A model generated the notes under the pieces. It was not told the origin of the DNA. It searched no databases and was given only the letters and a program-made list of their open reading frames with translations. Shown piece after piece: positions 10,600 to 19,004 of a stretch of 64,000 nucleotides of DNA. This DNA comes from Streptomyces resistomycificus (lineage in GTDB: Bacteria; Actinomycetota; Actinomycetes; Streptomycetales; Streptomycetaceae), in contig NZ_KQ949006.1 of assembly GCF_001514265.1 (NCBI RefSeq), positions 62,001 through 126,000 of the forward strand, read 5' to 3'. The position numbers were made by a program, and so were the translations under genes. Each line of letters opens with the position of its first letter. The stretch's first letter is position 1.

Positions 10600-11004
10600 T
10601 CAGTCGGGGGTGTTCACCATCGAGGCCGCCGCGTACGTCAGGTAGTTCCACAGCGTGTGCTCGTGTTCCTCGGACAGGCCGAGCTCGTCGACGGCGTCCC
10701 GCATGTGCCTCAGCCAGGCGTCGTGCGCCGCCCGGTCGACGGTGAAGGGGGCGTGGCGCATCCGCAGCCGCGGGTGGCCGCGGTTGTCGCTGTACGTCGT
10801 CGGACCGCCCCAGTACTGGATGAGGAAGAGCACCAGCCGCTCCTCGGCCGGGCCCAGGTCCTCCTCGGGGTACATGGGCCGCAGGACCGGGTCCCCGGCG
10901 ACTCCCTCGTAGAAACGGTGGACGAGGCGGCGGAAGGTCTCCTCCCCGCCGACCTGCTCGTAGAAGGTCTGCTCCTGAAGCGTGCCGCGCCGAATCTCTT
11001 TCAC
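10600..11004 (-). CDS. Truncated haemoglobin, group II (trHbO type)
   Basis: 134-residue single-domain globin of 2-over-2 fold, binding haem and probably O2 or oxidising species. Group II features: proximal His84 in RMRHAPF, distal-side Trp97 (AHDAWLRHM, the G8 position), Tyr32 in HRFYEGV (B10) and the hallmark QYWGGP loop. Length equals the family norm. The GTG start at 11004 gives MKEIRRGTLQEQTFYEQVGG, the usual beginning. It is divergent from the methyltransferase gene and is followed by the exporter operon on the same strand, but with a 146-bp gap. The physiological role (O2 handling or oxidative protection) is family inference. Confidence 0.9.
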   Translation of the reverse strand: MKEIRRGTLQEQTFYEQVGGEETFRRLVHRFYEGVAGDPVLRPMYPEEDLGPAEERLVLFLIQYWGGPTTYSDNRGHPRLRMRHAPFTVDRAAHDAWLRHMRDAVDELGLSEEHEHTLWNYLTYAAASMVNTPD

Positions 11005-11121
11005 CCGTCCATGGTCTCAGACGGGGCGACCGAGGACTCGAGGCTTAGGACCACCCTCACAGAGCCCGACCGGCGGGGGCAGCGGCTCGCTTCCGGAGGG
11101 CCGCCGCAGCACAGTGGACGT

Positions 11122-12132
11122 ATGGGCGCGCACGAGCTCGACCGGGACGGCCAGGACGAGGGCCGGGGCCTCGACGGCCTCGACGACCTCGCCGCCTCGG
11201 CCCGGGCGGAGCTGGTGGCGGAGATCGACGCCAGTGGGGCGTGGACCGGGGACCCGGTGTGGCGGGAGGCGTTCCTGGTGGTGCCACGGCACCTGTTCGT
11301 CCCCTACTACTACGTGGGCGTCATGGACGGCTACGAGCGGCGCTGGAGCGAGAGCCCCGACGCGCGCGGCCGTGAACGCTGGCTGCGCGGTGTCTACGCC
11401 GACACCCCGCTGGCCACCCGGCTGCACGACGGCGAGCTGGTCTCCTCCAGCAGTCAGCCCTCCCTGATGGCGCTGATGCTGGCCGAACTCGAGGTGGCCG
11501 ACGGCGACCGGGTCCTGGAGATCGGCACGGGCACGGGCTACAACGCGGCCCTGCTCGCCCACCGCCTCGGCGACGACGACCTCGTCACCACCGTCGACCT
11601 GGAACCGGAGATCACCGAGGCGGCCCGGCGGCATCTGGCCGTGGCCGGCTTCAGGCCCGTCGTCGTCACCGGCGACGGGGCGGGCGGGGTGCCCGAACGG
11701 GCCCCCTTCGACCGGATCATCGCGACCTGCACACTGCGGTCGATCCCGCCCGCCTGGCTCGCCCAGTGCCGTCCCGGCGCCCGTGTCCTGGCACCGCTCG
11801 CCACCGGCCTGATCGCCCTGACGGTGCGGGACGCCGGGCAGGCCGAAGGGCGCTTCCTGCACACGCCCGCCTACTTCGTGCCGCTGCGCGGTGGCGGGCC
11901 CGAGCCGGAGCCGGCCCCGCTGGGCGGGGTGCCGCGCCCGGCCAGGGACCACGAACTGTTCCGGTTCCTGCTCGCTCTGACCCGCTCCGCCCTCGCCCCG
12001 CAGGAGGCGTACGCGCTGTGGGAGCGCGAGGGGCGGCCGCCGCGCGATCGCTACGGCATCACGGTCAGCGGCGGACGTGAGTGGGCGTGGCTGGACGAAC
12101 CGGAGGGACCGTATGCCTGGCCCCTCCGGTGA
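11122..12132 (+). CDS. SAM-dependent methyltransferase, protein-L-isoaspartate methyltransferase-like
   Basis: 336-residue protein with a PCMT-type Rossmann domain. The SAM-binding motif I is VLEIGTGTGYNAALLA, the acidic residue after beta-2 lies in TVDLEPEI, and the pre-motif SSSSQPSLMALML matches the PCMT signature around the substrate Ser/Gln. The N-terminal WREAFLVVPRHLFVP is also typical. It is longer than classical PCMT (about 210) through a C-terminal extension of about 120 residues ending in REWAWLDEPEGPYAWPLR. Such long actinobacterial relatives often act in natural-product or peptide tailoring, but no peptide substrate gene is adjacent. Start ATG at 11122. The gene is convergent with the FHA gene, with only 15 nt between stops. 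Confidence 0.8.
   Translation: MGAHELDRDGQDEGRGLDGLDDLAASARAELVAEIDASGAWTGDPVWREAFLVVPRHLFVPYYYVGVMDGYERRWSESPDARGRERWLRGVYADTPLATRLHDGELVSSSSQPSLMALMLAELEVADGDRVLEIGTGTGYNAALLAHRLGDDDLVTTVDLEPEITEAARRHLAVAGFRPVVVTGDGAGGVPERAPFDRIIATCTLRSIPPAWLAQCRPGARVLAPLATGLIALTVRDAGQAEGRFLHTPAYFVPLRGGGPEPEPAPLGGVPRPARDHELFRFLLALTRSALAPQEAYALWEREGRPPRDRYGITVSGGREWAWLDEPEGPYAWPLR
12100..12129. terminator. Hairpin at the 3' end of the methyltransferase gene
   Basis: CCGGAGGG / CCCTCCGG arms of 8 bp with a 14-nt loop, lying inside the last codons of the methyltransferase gene and just before the convergent FHA gene stop at 12148. It is likely a shared terminator for the convergent pair. Confidence 0.4.
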
Positions 12133-12147
12133 CCGACCCGTGTCGTC

Positions 12148-13623
12148 CTAGCCGCGGCGGATGGTGATCGTCGTCCAGGCGCCCACGTGGACCCGGTCGC
12201 CGTCCTGCAGGGGCACCGGCACGAAGGGCTGGATCGGCTCCTCGCCGTTGTTGACCGTCGTGCCGTTCGTCGAGTTCTGGTCGACGACCGCCCAGGAACC
12301 GTCCGGCTGCTGGACCAGCACCGCGTGCTGGTGCGAGACGCCCGGGTCCTCCGGCGGCACCGCCAGGTCGATGTCGGGGGTGTCGCCGGTGGAGTGCCGG
12401 CGGCGGCCGATGGTGATCTGGTTGCCGGTGAGGGCACGCTGCTGCTCGGGCGAGTACGCGGGCAGGTTGAGGCCCGCGGCCTCGGGCCCCGAGCGCTGCA
12501 TCATCGCCATGAAGTAGTCGCGGTCCGGGCCGATGGTCGCCGTCCAGGTCGACGGCTGCTGCGGGAAGCCGGGGCCGGGAGGTGCGGGCGGGGCCTGGGT
12601 CGCGCCGGGCTGCGGATAGCCGTAGCCACCGCCGGGGCCCTGACCGGGCCCGCCCGGGCCACCCGGGCCGCCGGTCGTCGGCGGGGGCAGCACCCAGTCG
12701 TCGCCACCGCCACCGAAGGAGGGGCCGCCCGGCTGCTGCCGGTTCGGGTCCTGCGGGTATCCGGGCGGGCCGCCGGGGCCGGGCTGCTGGAACGCCTGCG
12801 GTGCCTGAGGTCCGCCGGGACCGCCAGGTCCGCCAGGTCCGCCGGGACCGCCGTGGGGGTTCGGGCCGGGGGGCGGCGGTACCGGGCGCGACGGGTCGGT
12901 ACCGAAGGGCCCGGGTCCGCCAGGTCCACCGGGTCCGCCGGGTCCACCCTGGCCGCCGGGGTTGTTGGGGTAGCCGTAGCCACCGGGAGCGCCCTGACCA
13001 CCGGGGCCGCCGGGGCCGTTGGGGCCGCCGTAGCCACCGGGAGCGCCGGGACCGCCTTGCCCGCCGGGGCCGTTCGGGCCGCCGAAGCCGCCAGGGCCAC
13101 CCGGGCCGCCTTGCGCGCCGGGGCCACCCGGGGCGCCGAAGCCACCGGGGCCGCCGGGGCCACCAGGTCCCGACGGCGCGTTGCCGAACGGCGGGCCCGG
13201 CGGGATCGGCTCGGCCGGCCGGTTCACCTGCGAGGGGCGTGAGCCCTGGTAGTCGTACGAGTCACCGCCGCCGTACGACGGCCCCGGAGGCTGCTGGAAC
13301 CGCCCGGCCGGGTTGGGGCCGGGAGGCGGCGCTGCCGGGGTGTACGAAGTCGCCGTGTTCGTCAGGAAGTTCCACCGGCACTCCTCGCAGAAGGGCGCAC
13401 CGCCCTCACGGGGCGTGCGGCACTGCGGGCACAGCTCGGGCTCGGGCGCACGGCCGCCGGGCGGACCCGGCTGCGTGCCGGGACCCTGGGACGGCGGGAA
13501 GCCGTAACCCCCGCCCGGGGGCGGCGGTGGAGGAGGTGGAGGCACGGCACCCGCCATGCGGTGACCGCAGACCTCGCACCAGTCGTCGGAACCCGACTGG
13601 TGTCCGTTCGGGCAGGTCGGCAT
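12148..13623 (-). CDS. Zinc-ribbon, collagen-like Gly/Pro-rich, FHA-domain protein
   Basis: 491 residues in four parts. Residues 1-22 and 65-85 hold paired Cys motifs (CPNGH...CEVCG; CPQC...CEEC) like zinc ribbons. Residues 28-35 are a Pro run. Residues about 151-340 are a low-complexity Gly-Pro-rich tract with collagen-like GPG/GGP/GAPGG iterations. Residues about 400-485 are an FHA domain with the phosphothreonine-binding signature GRRRHS, SHQHAVL and STNGT. FHA domains bind phospho-Thr peptides, so this is the natural reader for the kinase PknG encoded in the same locus. Start ATG at 13623. It is the last gene of the signalling group. It differs from the short mycobacterial GarA by its N-terminal additions. 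Confidence 0.88.
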   Translation of the reverse strand: MPTCPNGHQSGSDDWCEVCGHRMAGAVPPPPPPPPPGGGYGFPPSQGPGTQPGPPGGRAPEPELCPQCRTPREGGAPFCEECRWNFLTNTATSYTPAAPPPGPNPAGRFQQPPGPSYGGGDSYDYQGSRPSQVNRPAEPIPPGPPFGNAPSGPGGPGGPGGFGAPGGPGAQGGPGGPGGFGGPNGPGGQGGPGAPGGYGGPNGPGGPGGQGAPGGYGYPNNPGGQGGPGGPGGPGGPGPFGTDPSRPVPPPPGPNPHGGPGGPGGPGGPGGPQAPQAFQQPGPGGPPGYPQDPNRQQPGGPSFGGGGDDWVLPPPTTGGPGGPGGPGQGPGGGYGYPQPGATQAPPAPPGPGFPQQPSTWTATIGPDRDYFMAMMQRSGPEAAGLNLPAYSPEQQRALTGNQITIGRRRHSTGDTPDIDLAVPPEDPGVSHQHAVLVQQPDGSWAVVDQNSTNGTTVNNGEEPIQPFVPVPLQDGDRVHVGAWTTITIRRG

Positions 13624-13679
13624 GTCGGCGCGTCCCCCTTTCCTTTGATTTCCTTCGATTTCCTACAGGGTCACTCAGG

Positions 13680-15029
13680 TCACTTCTTTACACGAACAGT
13701 CTTTGTCGACCGGGTCTCGAGAGTCATCTCGTCGGCCTCCGTGACCTTCGCCTTCAGTCGCACAGTACCTGTCGCGGCATCGACGACGTCCACCACCTTC
13801 GAAAGCAGTTTCGCAGTATCCGCGTTTCCGGAGGCGCTGGCGAGCTGGACGGCCCTGCCCAGTTTGGCCGTTGCTCCGTCGAAGTCTCCCGCTTTGCGTA
13901 GATCGAGCCCTTGTTGGATGGCCTGGGCCAGTTCGGCCTGGCCGGTGTAGTGGGCGACCTGGGGGTTGATCGACGTCGACGCGACCATGTCGTCGGTCCA
14001 CACGGCCCGGACCAGGCCCTGCGCGCCGACCAGCGGCTGGGTGCTGCCGTCGGGCTGCGGCACGACCAGGGAGACCCGGGCGGCGAGCATCTCCTGGCCC
14101 ACGTTCGCGGCCGGGACCTCGACGCAGACGTGGTAGTCACGGGACTCGTCCCCCCAGGAGCCGGTGGGGTAGTCCCCGGCGCGCGGGCCGGCCTCGGTGC
14201 GGCGGTCGGTGAGTTCCTCGACGGTGGGCGCGACCTGCTTGACGAACTTCACGGCGGTGCCGACCGGGGTCCACAGCCGCAGCGCGACGTCCGCGACCTC
14301 CTTGCCCATCGCCGTCTCCATCATCTGCGTGAAGTCGGCGGCCAGGGCGGCCGGGTCGGCGACGATGTCGGCGGTGCCGAGCAGCGCGGAGGCGATCGCT
14401 GTGACTTCTTTCACTTCCCAGTCGGTGCCCACCCCGCGGGCGTCACAGGTGAAGCGGCCGGCGCAGGCGTCCAGGGCGGCCTTCAGGTCCTCCGGCGACT
14501 CGTGCTCGTTGCGGCCGTCGGTGAGCAGGATGCCGTGGCGGATGGCGACGTCCGCGGAGGACAGCAGCCGGTCGGCGAGCCGCAGCCAGGTGCCGATGGC
14601 CGTGCCGCCGCCCGCGCTGAGCTTGCGCAGCGCCTGCTTGGCCTGGTCGCGGGTGGTGGCGTCGGCGACGGCGAGGCGACCGCCGCCGGGGTAGACCTCC
14701 TTGGCGACATGGGTGCCGCCGATCACCGCGAAGTGCACGCCGTCGCGCAGGGTGTCGATGGCGGCGGCCGTCGCGTCCCGGGCGTTGCGCATCTTGGTCG
14801 GCGGGTAGTCCATGGAGCCCGAGCAGTCGACCATGATCGCCACGGCGGCCGACGGTCCCTGCCCGTGCGAGTACAGATGGGGTGCCGCGACCGCGCTTCC
14901 GATCGTGCCACCGCCGGTCGCGGTGACGGTGACGATCGCGCTGACGTCGCGGCCGCCCTCCGGCAGGTACTCGTTCTGGTACACGTCCACCGAGAACTGC
15001 GGCACGTTCGACTTCGAGAAATTGGCCAT
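13680..15029 (-). CDS. VWA (von Willebrand factor A) domain protein
   Basis: 449-residue cytoplasmic protein. An N-terminal beta-sandwich-like part precedes a VWA domain with an intact MIDAS, DCSGSM at residues 68-73, followed by TAIGTWLRLAD and LLTDGRNEHES (metal-binding Thr and Asp). A beta-rich middle (MLAARVSLVVPQPDG) follows, then a helical C-terminus containing a TPR-like unit (QAIQQGLDLRKAGDFDGATAKLGRAVQLA) and a basic end. Such proteins bind metal-dependent partners and scaffold complexes. It sits 56 nt before the FHA gene and 113 nt after the phosphatase gene, the latter gap holding a strong hairpin. Start ATG at 15029. Confidence 0.88.
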   Translation of the reverse strand: MANFSKSNVPQFSVDVYQNEYLPEGGRDVSAIVTVTATGGGTIGSAVAAPHLYSHGQGPSAAVAIMVDCSGSMDYPPTKMRNARDATAAAIDTLRDGVHFAVIGGTHVAKEVYPGGGRLAVADATTRDQAKQALRKLSAGGGTAIGTWLRLADRLLSSADVAIRHGILLTDGRNEHESPEDLKAALDACAGRFTCDARGVGTDWEVKEVTAIASALLGTADIVADPAALAADFTQMMETAMGKEVADVALRLWTPVGTAVKFVKQVAPTVEELTDRRTEAGPRAGDYPTGSWGDESRDYHVCVEVPAANVGQEMLAARVSLVVPQPDGSTQPLVGAQGLVRAVWTDDMVASTSINPQVAHYTGQAELAQAIQQGLDLRKAGDFDGATAKLGRAVQLASASGNADTAKLLSKVVDVVDAATGTVRLKAKVTEADEMTLETRSTKTVRVKK

Positions 15030-15081
15030 ACCTACTCAAATCCCCCTTGAACTCCCCACGGACGCGGGGCGATGACGGTGT

Positions 15082-15107
15082 GACGGACCGGTCCCCTCCG
15101 GTCCGTC
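15082..15107 (-). terminator. Hairpin between phosphatase and VWA genes (attenuator or terminator)
   Basis: Perfect 10-bp stem GACGGACCGG / CCGGTCCGTC with a 6-nt loop in the 113-bp gap inside the signalling gene run. On the minus strand it follows the phosphatase stop by about 35 nt. It may split the locus into two transcription units or lower VWA-FHA expression relative to the kinase-phosphatase part. Confidence 0.5.
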
Positions 15108-15142
15108 GAGACGTCCCCGTGGTGCTCGGGCCGTAGTGGGCC

Positions 15143-16420
15143 TCAGGCCGATCCTGCCCCCTGCGGCGGGGCGGGGAACGGCAGGACGGCCACTGTTACG
15201 TTGTCGTGGCCCCCGCCGTCCAGGGCGTGGCCGACCAGGACGCGGGCGCTGTGCAGGGGGCGCACGGAGGCGTCCGGCGGCAGGACCTGGGCCATCTCCT
15301 CGGCAGCCTCCGCGTAGTTCCACAGACCGTCGGTGCACACCACCACCACGCCAGGCCGGTCCGGCTTGAAGGAAGCGGTGTGCGGCTCCAGTTCGTAGGC
15401 GTCCGCGCCGAGCCAGCCGGTGATCGCGTGGGCACGCTCGTCGGCGTACGCCTCCGCCTCGTTCATCAGGCCCGCGGCGACCATCTGCGCCGCCCAGGAG
15501 TCGTCCTCGGTGAGCCGCGCCGGGGGAGCGGTGCGGTCCACCGGCACCCAGTAGACGCGGCTGTCGCCGACCCAGCCGACGACCAGCAGCCCGGACGTCA
15601 CCACCGCGCCCACCAGAGTGCAGGCGGGGGCGTTCTGGTGCGGGGCGTGCTCGCGGGCCGTCGCGGGCTCCTCCGCCAGCGCGTTGACCGCGTGCGAGGC
15701 GGCGACGATGGCGTCGTGCATGGCCTGCTGGGGGTGGGTGCCCAGGGGCAGGGCGGCCAGCAGTGCCTCGCTCGCGGCGCGGGAGGCGGCCAGCGAGGCG
15801 TCGTCGGGACGGGTCGCGGAGGACACGCCGTCGCAGACGATCGCCAGGACCGCCGTCGAGCCGTCGGGCAGCGTGGCACAGCCGAGACCGAACGCGTCCT
15901 CGTTGCGGTGGTGGCGCAGACCGCGGTCGCTGACGGCGGCGACCGGGCCGATGTCGTGCTCCATGTGGTCGCGCTCGCGGGGCTGGGCGTGCCCGCAGTT
16001 CTCGCAGTAGCCGTCGTTGTCCACCCGGCCGGCCCGGCAGGCCACGCACACGGGGGTGCCCTCGGCCGGGGCCGGGGCGTCACCGGCCACGCGCGGGTCC
16101 GGCGCCTGCAGCGGGTAGTCGTCGGGCTCCGACGGCCGGTCGAACCGTACGCCGGAGGCGGGGGAGACCGGGGAGCCCGTGAAGGGGGGCTGCGAGGCGT
16201 CCCCGACGGGCGGCTGCCGCGGTGCGGCCGGCGGCATGTCGGGCACACCGTCCGGCCGGAGCGGCACGGCGCCGTTCATGGCGATGGTCGGATGGTCGCC
16301 CGGGGGCGCGGGCACGGCGGACAGGTCGTATCCGCACGCGCCGCAGAAACGGTCACTCGACTCGAGGGGTTCCTCGCAGCTCGGGCACCTCGACAGGGCG
16401 GTCTGGGGCATCTGCGACAT
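15143..16420 (-). CDS. PP2C-family Ser/Thr protein phosphatase with zinc ribbons
   Basis: 425 residues. The N-terminal 30 residues form a zinc ribbon (CPSCEEPLESSDRFCGACG). A second ribbon lies near residue 135-155 (CVACRAGRVDNDGYCENCG). A PPM/PP2C domain follows with its metal and phosphate motifs in order: GLRHHRNEDAFGLG, AIVCDGVSS, VGWVGDSRVYWV, VVVVCTDGLWNY and HDNVTVAVL. It would remove phosphates from Ser/Thr in an Mn/Mg-dependent manner. The start is taken as the ATG 4 nt after the pknG TAG; a TTG directly before it is possible. Position immediately after the kinase makes it the probable counter-enzyme of PknG. Confidence 0.9.
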   Translation of the reverse strand: MSQMPQTALSRCPSCEEPLESSDRFCGACGYDLSAVPAPPGDHPTIAMNGAVPLRPDGVPDMPPAAPRQPPVGDASQPPFTGSPVSPASGVRFDRPSEPDDYPLQAPDPRVAGDAPAPAEGTPVCVACRAGRVDNDGYCENCGHAQPRERDHMEHDIGPVAAVSDRGLRHHRNEDAFGLGCATLPDGSTAVLAIVCDGVSSATRPDDASLAASRAASEALLAALPLGTHPQQAMHDAIVAASHAVNALAEEPATAREHAPHQNAPACTLVGAVVTSGLLVVGWVGDSRVYWVPVDRTAPPARLTEDDSWAAQMVAAGLMNEAEAYADERAHAITGWLGADAYELEPHTASFKPDRPGVVVVCTDGLWNYAEAAEEMAQVLPPDASVRPLHSARVLVGHALDGGGHDNVTVAVLPFPAPPQGAGSA

Positions 16421-16423
16421 CAA

Positions 16424-18979
16424 CTACACCCATGTCCGGGGGCGGTAACGGTTGGCACGTTCCACCAGGTCGATCCTCTCCTCGCCGCCCGACGCCAGCC
16501 GGGCCAGCGTGCGGTACGAACGCTCCAGGCCGAAGCGCAGGCCCCGCTCGTCCAGGCCGCTGCCGAGCAGCACCCGTCCCCCGACGGCGGGGGGCGGGGC
16601 GGAACCCTGGCTACCGGAGAGTATCCAGTCCAGCGCGCAGCCGAGGACTTCCGCGGACAACTGTTCCCGCCGCGCCGGGTCCAGACCGTACGCCTCCAGG
16701 GCCTCGACCTGGCCGGCTGCCGCCGTCAGATCGTCCAGGAAGGGTACGTCGGAAGCGACCGCGGTGCGCTGCCGCAGCCGTGCCCGCACGGCCGCCACGC
16801 GCGCGGCCGTGTAGTGGATGGACGACTCCGGAACCGACTCCAGCGTCCGTACGGCGCCCCGCCGGTCGCCGGTGGCGAGCTGGACGCGGGCCAGGCCGAA
16901 GGCGGCGCTGACGTAGCTGGGGTCGGTCGACCAGACGAGGCGGTAGTACTCGGCGGCGTTGTCGAGCTGCCCGAGCACCTCCGCGCACAGGCCGAGAGCG
17001 AGCTTGGGGGCGATCTCGCCGGGGAAGGCGTCGTAGATCGCGTCGAAGGCCAGCGCGGCGGCCTCGTGGTCACCGGTGACCAGCGCCGCGACCCCGCGGT
17101 ACCAGACGACCCGCCAGTCGTCGGGCCGCTCCTCCTCCAGCTCCAGCAGGGACGCGTGCGCGGTGCCCGCGTCCCCGTTCTCCAGCCAGGCCCGGATCTG
17201 CCGCAGCCGGGTCTCGGTGGACCGGGCCGGAGCGGCCGCGATGGCCCCGAGCAGCTCGGCGGACGCGGTGGCCATCAGACCGGCGAGGAAACCGGCGTTC
17301 GGGTCCGAGGGATCGACGAGCGGAACGGGCAGCGCGAGCGCCGCGGCCGAGGCGTTGACGGTCTTGACGATGCCGGGCGTGACCGCTGCCGTGGCGCCGG
17401 CGGGCGGGGCGGCCGCGGGAAGCAGGGAGCCGGCACCGGCACGTGAGCCGGCACCGGCGCGCCGCCGGACCGGCACCGCCCGCGCGCCCAGCCGGGACAC
17501 CTCACCGTCCAGCTTGGGGAACAACTCCGCGTCCGTGACCCGGACTTCGGGACCGAACAGGGTGGACAGCGCGGGGCGGGCCCGGCCCGACTGCAGGGAC
17601 ACCACCTCCCGGAGTACGCCCGTGAGCTGTTCCGCCATCTCCTGCGCGGAGGCGAAGCGGCGGGCCGGGTCCGGGTCGGTGGCACGGACCAGCAGCCGGT
17701 AGAAGGACTCGTACTGGCGGAAGACCTCGATGTTGTCCGGGTCGGGCAGGGAGTCCACGAAGACGTTCGTGTAGCCCTGGAAGTCGAAGGCCAGCACCGC
17801 CAGCGTGCGCGCGACCGTGTAGAGGTCGGACGCCACGGACGGGCCGACCTCCGCGACTTCCGGCGCCTGGTAGCCCACCGTGCCGTAGATGGCCGACTCG
17901 TCGTCGTCCATCCTGCGCACCGCGCCCATGTCGATCAGCTTGAGCTGGTCCTCGGTCTGGATGGCGTTGTCGACCTTGAAGTCGCAGTACAGCAGGTTGC
18001 GGCTGTGCAGGTGGCCGAGGGCCTCAAGGGCCTCGATGCCGTACGCGCACGCCTGCTCCACCGGCAGCGGGTCGCGCTTGCCCGCCGGTGTGCGGCGGGC
18101 GTTGGCGATCTCCTTGAGGGACTTGCCGCCGACGTACTCCATGACGATGTACCCGTCCAGCGAGCCGGTGCGCTGGTCGAGATGCTCGACGAAGTTGTAG
18201 ATCCGCACGATGTTGGCGTGCTCGATCTCCGCGAGGAAGCGCCGCTCGGAGATCGCCGCGGCCATCGCGTCCTGGTCGCCGGTGTCCAGCAGGCCCTTGA
18301 GGACGACCCAGCGGTCGGAGACCGCGCGGTCCACGGCGAGATAGACCCAGCCGAGCCCGCCGTGCGCCAGACAGCCCGCGACCTCGTACTGGCCGTGCAC
18401 GACGTCGCCGGACTTCAGCTTCGGTACGAAGGAGTACGGGTGGCCGCACTTCGTGCAGAACCCCTCCGTACGCCCCGGCCGGTCACCGCGCGACCGCCCC
18501 ACCGCCGCCCCGCAGTCGGAACGCGAGCAGAACCGCTTGCGCTCCGGCACCTCGGGGTTGTCCAGGACCATCGCCCGCGGATCGGGCCGCGGCACCCCCG
18601 GCACCTCGACCAGGCCCACGCCGAGCCGGCCGCGCGCGGACGACCCGGCGCTGGAACCGGAGCTGCGCACCGACACCGAGCGGCCCGTGGAGCGGCCCGA
18701 CACCGAGCGCGACAGCCGCCCCGACACCGAGCGCCGCGACTTCGACGACTGTGACGACGTACGCGAACTGCGGCTGCTGGAACGCGAACTGGTGCTGCCG
18801 GACGAACCCCGGGAGCCCCGGCCGCCGGCCGTGATCCCGGTGGGCGGCGAGCTGACCATGCCGGTCGTGGAGACGACCGGGGCCAGCCCGCAGGTGTCGC
18901 AGTACAGCTCGCCGCCGCCCACGTCCTCGTATGTCCCGTCGCAGTCCGGCCGCTGGCAGGGCTGTTGTGCCTGACTCAT
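16424..18979 (-). CDS. pknG: Ser/Thr protein kinase PknG family
   Basis: 851 residues. In order: an N-terminal zinc ribbon (CQRPDC...CDTCG, residues 8-31), a Ser/Arg-rich linker (about 52-118), the rubredoxin-like double CxxC region (CSRSDCG...CTKCG, 151-179), the kinase domain (about 198-460), and a helical TPR domain (about 590-780). Catalytic features are ATP-binding Lys228 (VVLKGL), Asp333 in LLYCDFKVDNA in place of HRD, and DMG at 350-352 in place of DFG, all typical of PknG, a soluble non-RD kinase. Mycobacterial PknG phosphorylates the FHA protein GarA and controls glutamate metabolism; here an FHA protein is encoded three genes on. The N-terminal ribbon and SR linker extend beyond the mycobacterial form. 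Confidence 0.92.
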   Translation of the reverse strand: MSQAQQPCQRPDCDGTYEDVGGGELYCDTCGLAPVVSTTGMVSSPPTGITAGGRGSRGSSGSTSSRSSSRSSRTSSQSSKSRRSVSGRLSRSVSGRSTGRSVSVRSSGSSAGSSARGRLGVGLVEVPGVPRPDPRAMVLDNPEVPERKRFCSRSDCGAAVGRSRGDRPGRTEGFCTKCGHPYSFVPKLKSGDVVHGQYEVAGCLAHGGLGWVYLAVDRAVSDRWVVLKGLLDTGDQDAMAAAISERRFLAEIEHANIVRIYNFVEHLDQRTGSLDGYIVMEYVGGKSLKEIANARRTPAGKRDPLPVEQACAYGIEALEALGHLHSRNLLYCDFKVDNAIQTEDQLKLIDMGAVRRMDDDESAIYGTVGYQAPEVAEVGPSVASDLYTVARTLAVLAFDFQGYTNVFVDSLPDPDNIEVFRQYESFYRLLVRATDPDPARRFASAQEMAEQLTGVLREVVSLQSGRARPALSTLFGPEVRVTDAELFPKLDGEVSRLGARAVPVRRRAGAGSRAGAGSLLPAAAPPAGATAAVTPGIVKTVNASAAALALPVPLVDPSDPNAGFLAGLMATASAELLGAIAAAPARSTETRLRQIRAWLENGDAGTAHASLLELEEERPDDWRVVWYRGVAALVTGDHEAAALAFDAIYDAFPGEIAPKLALGLCAEVLGQLDNAAEYYRLVWSTDPSYVSAAFGLARVQLATGDRRGAVRTLESVPESSIHYTAARVAAVRARLRQRTAVASDVPFLDDLTAAAGQVEALEAYGLDPARREQLSAEVLGCALDWILSGSQGSAPPPAVGGRVLLGSGLDERGLRFGLERSYRTLARLASGGEERIDLVERANRYRPRTWV

Positions 18980-19004
18980 GACGACGCCGTCCCCCTTCTG
19001 TCGC

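Noticed and set aside
11122..12132. RiPP-associated methyltransferase
   Set aside because: Long PCMT-like proteins occur in such clusters, but there is no precursor peptide or cyclase here; the neighbours are a globin and an FHA gene.
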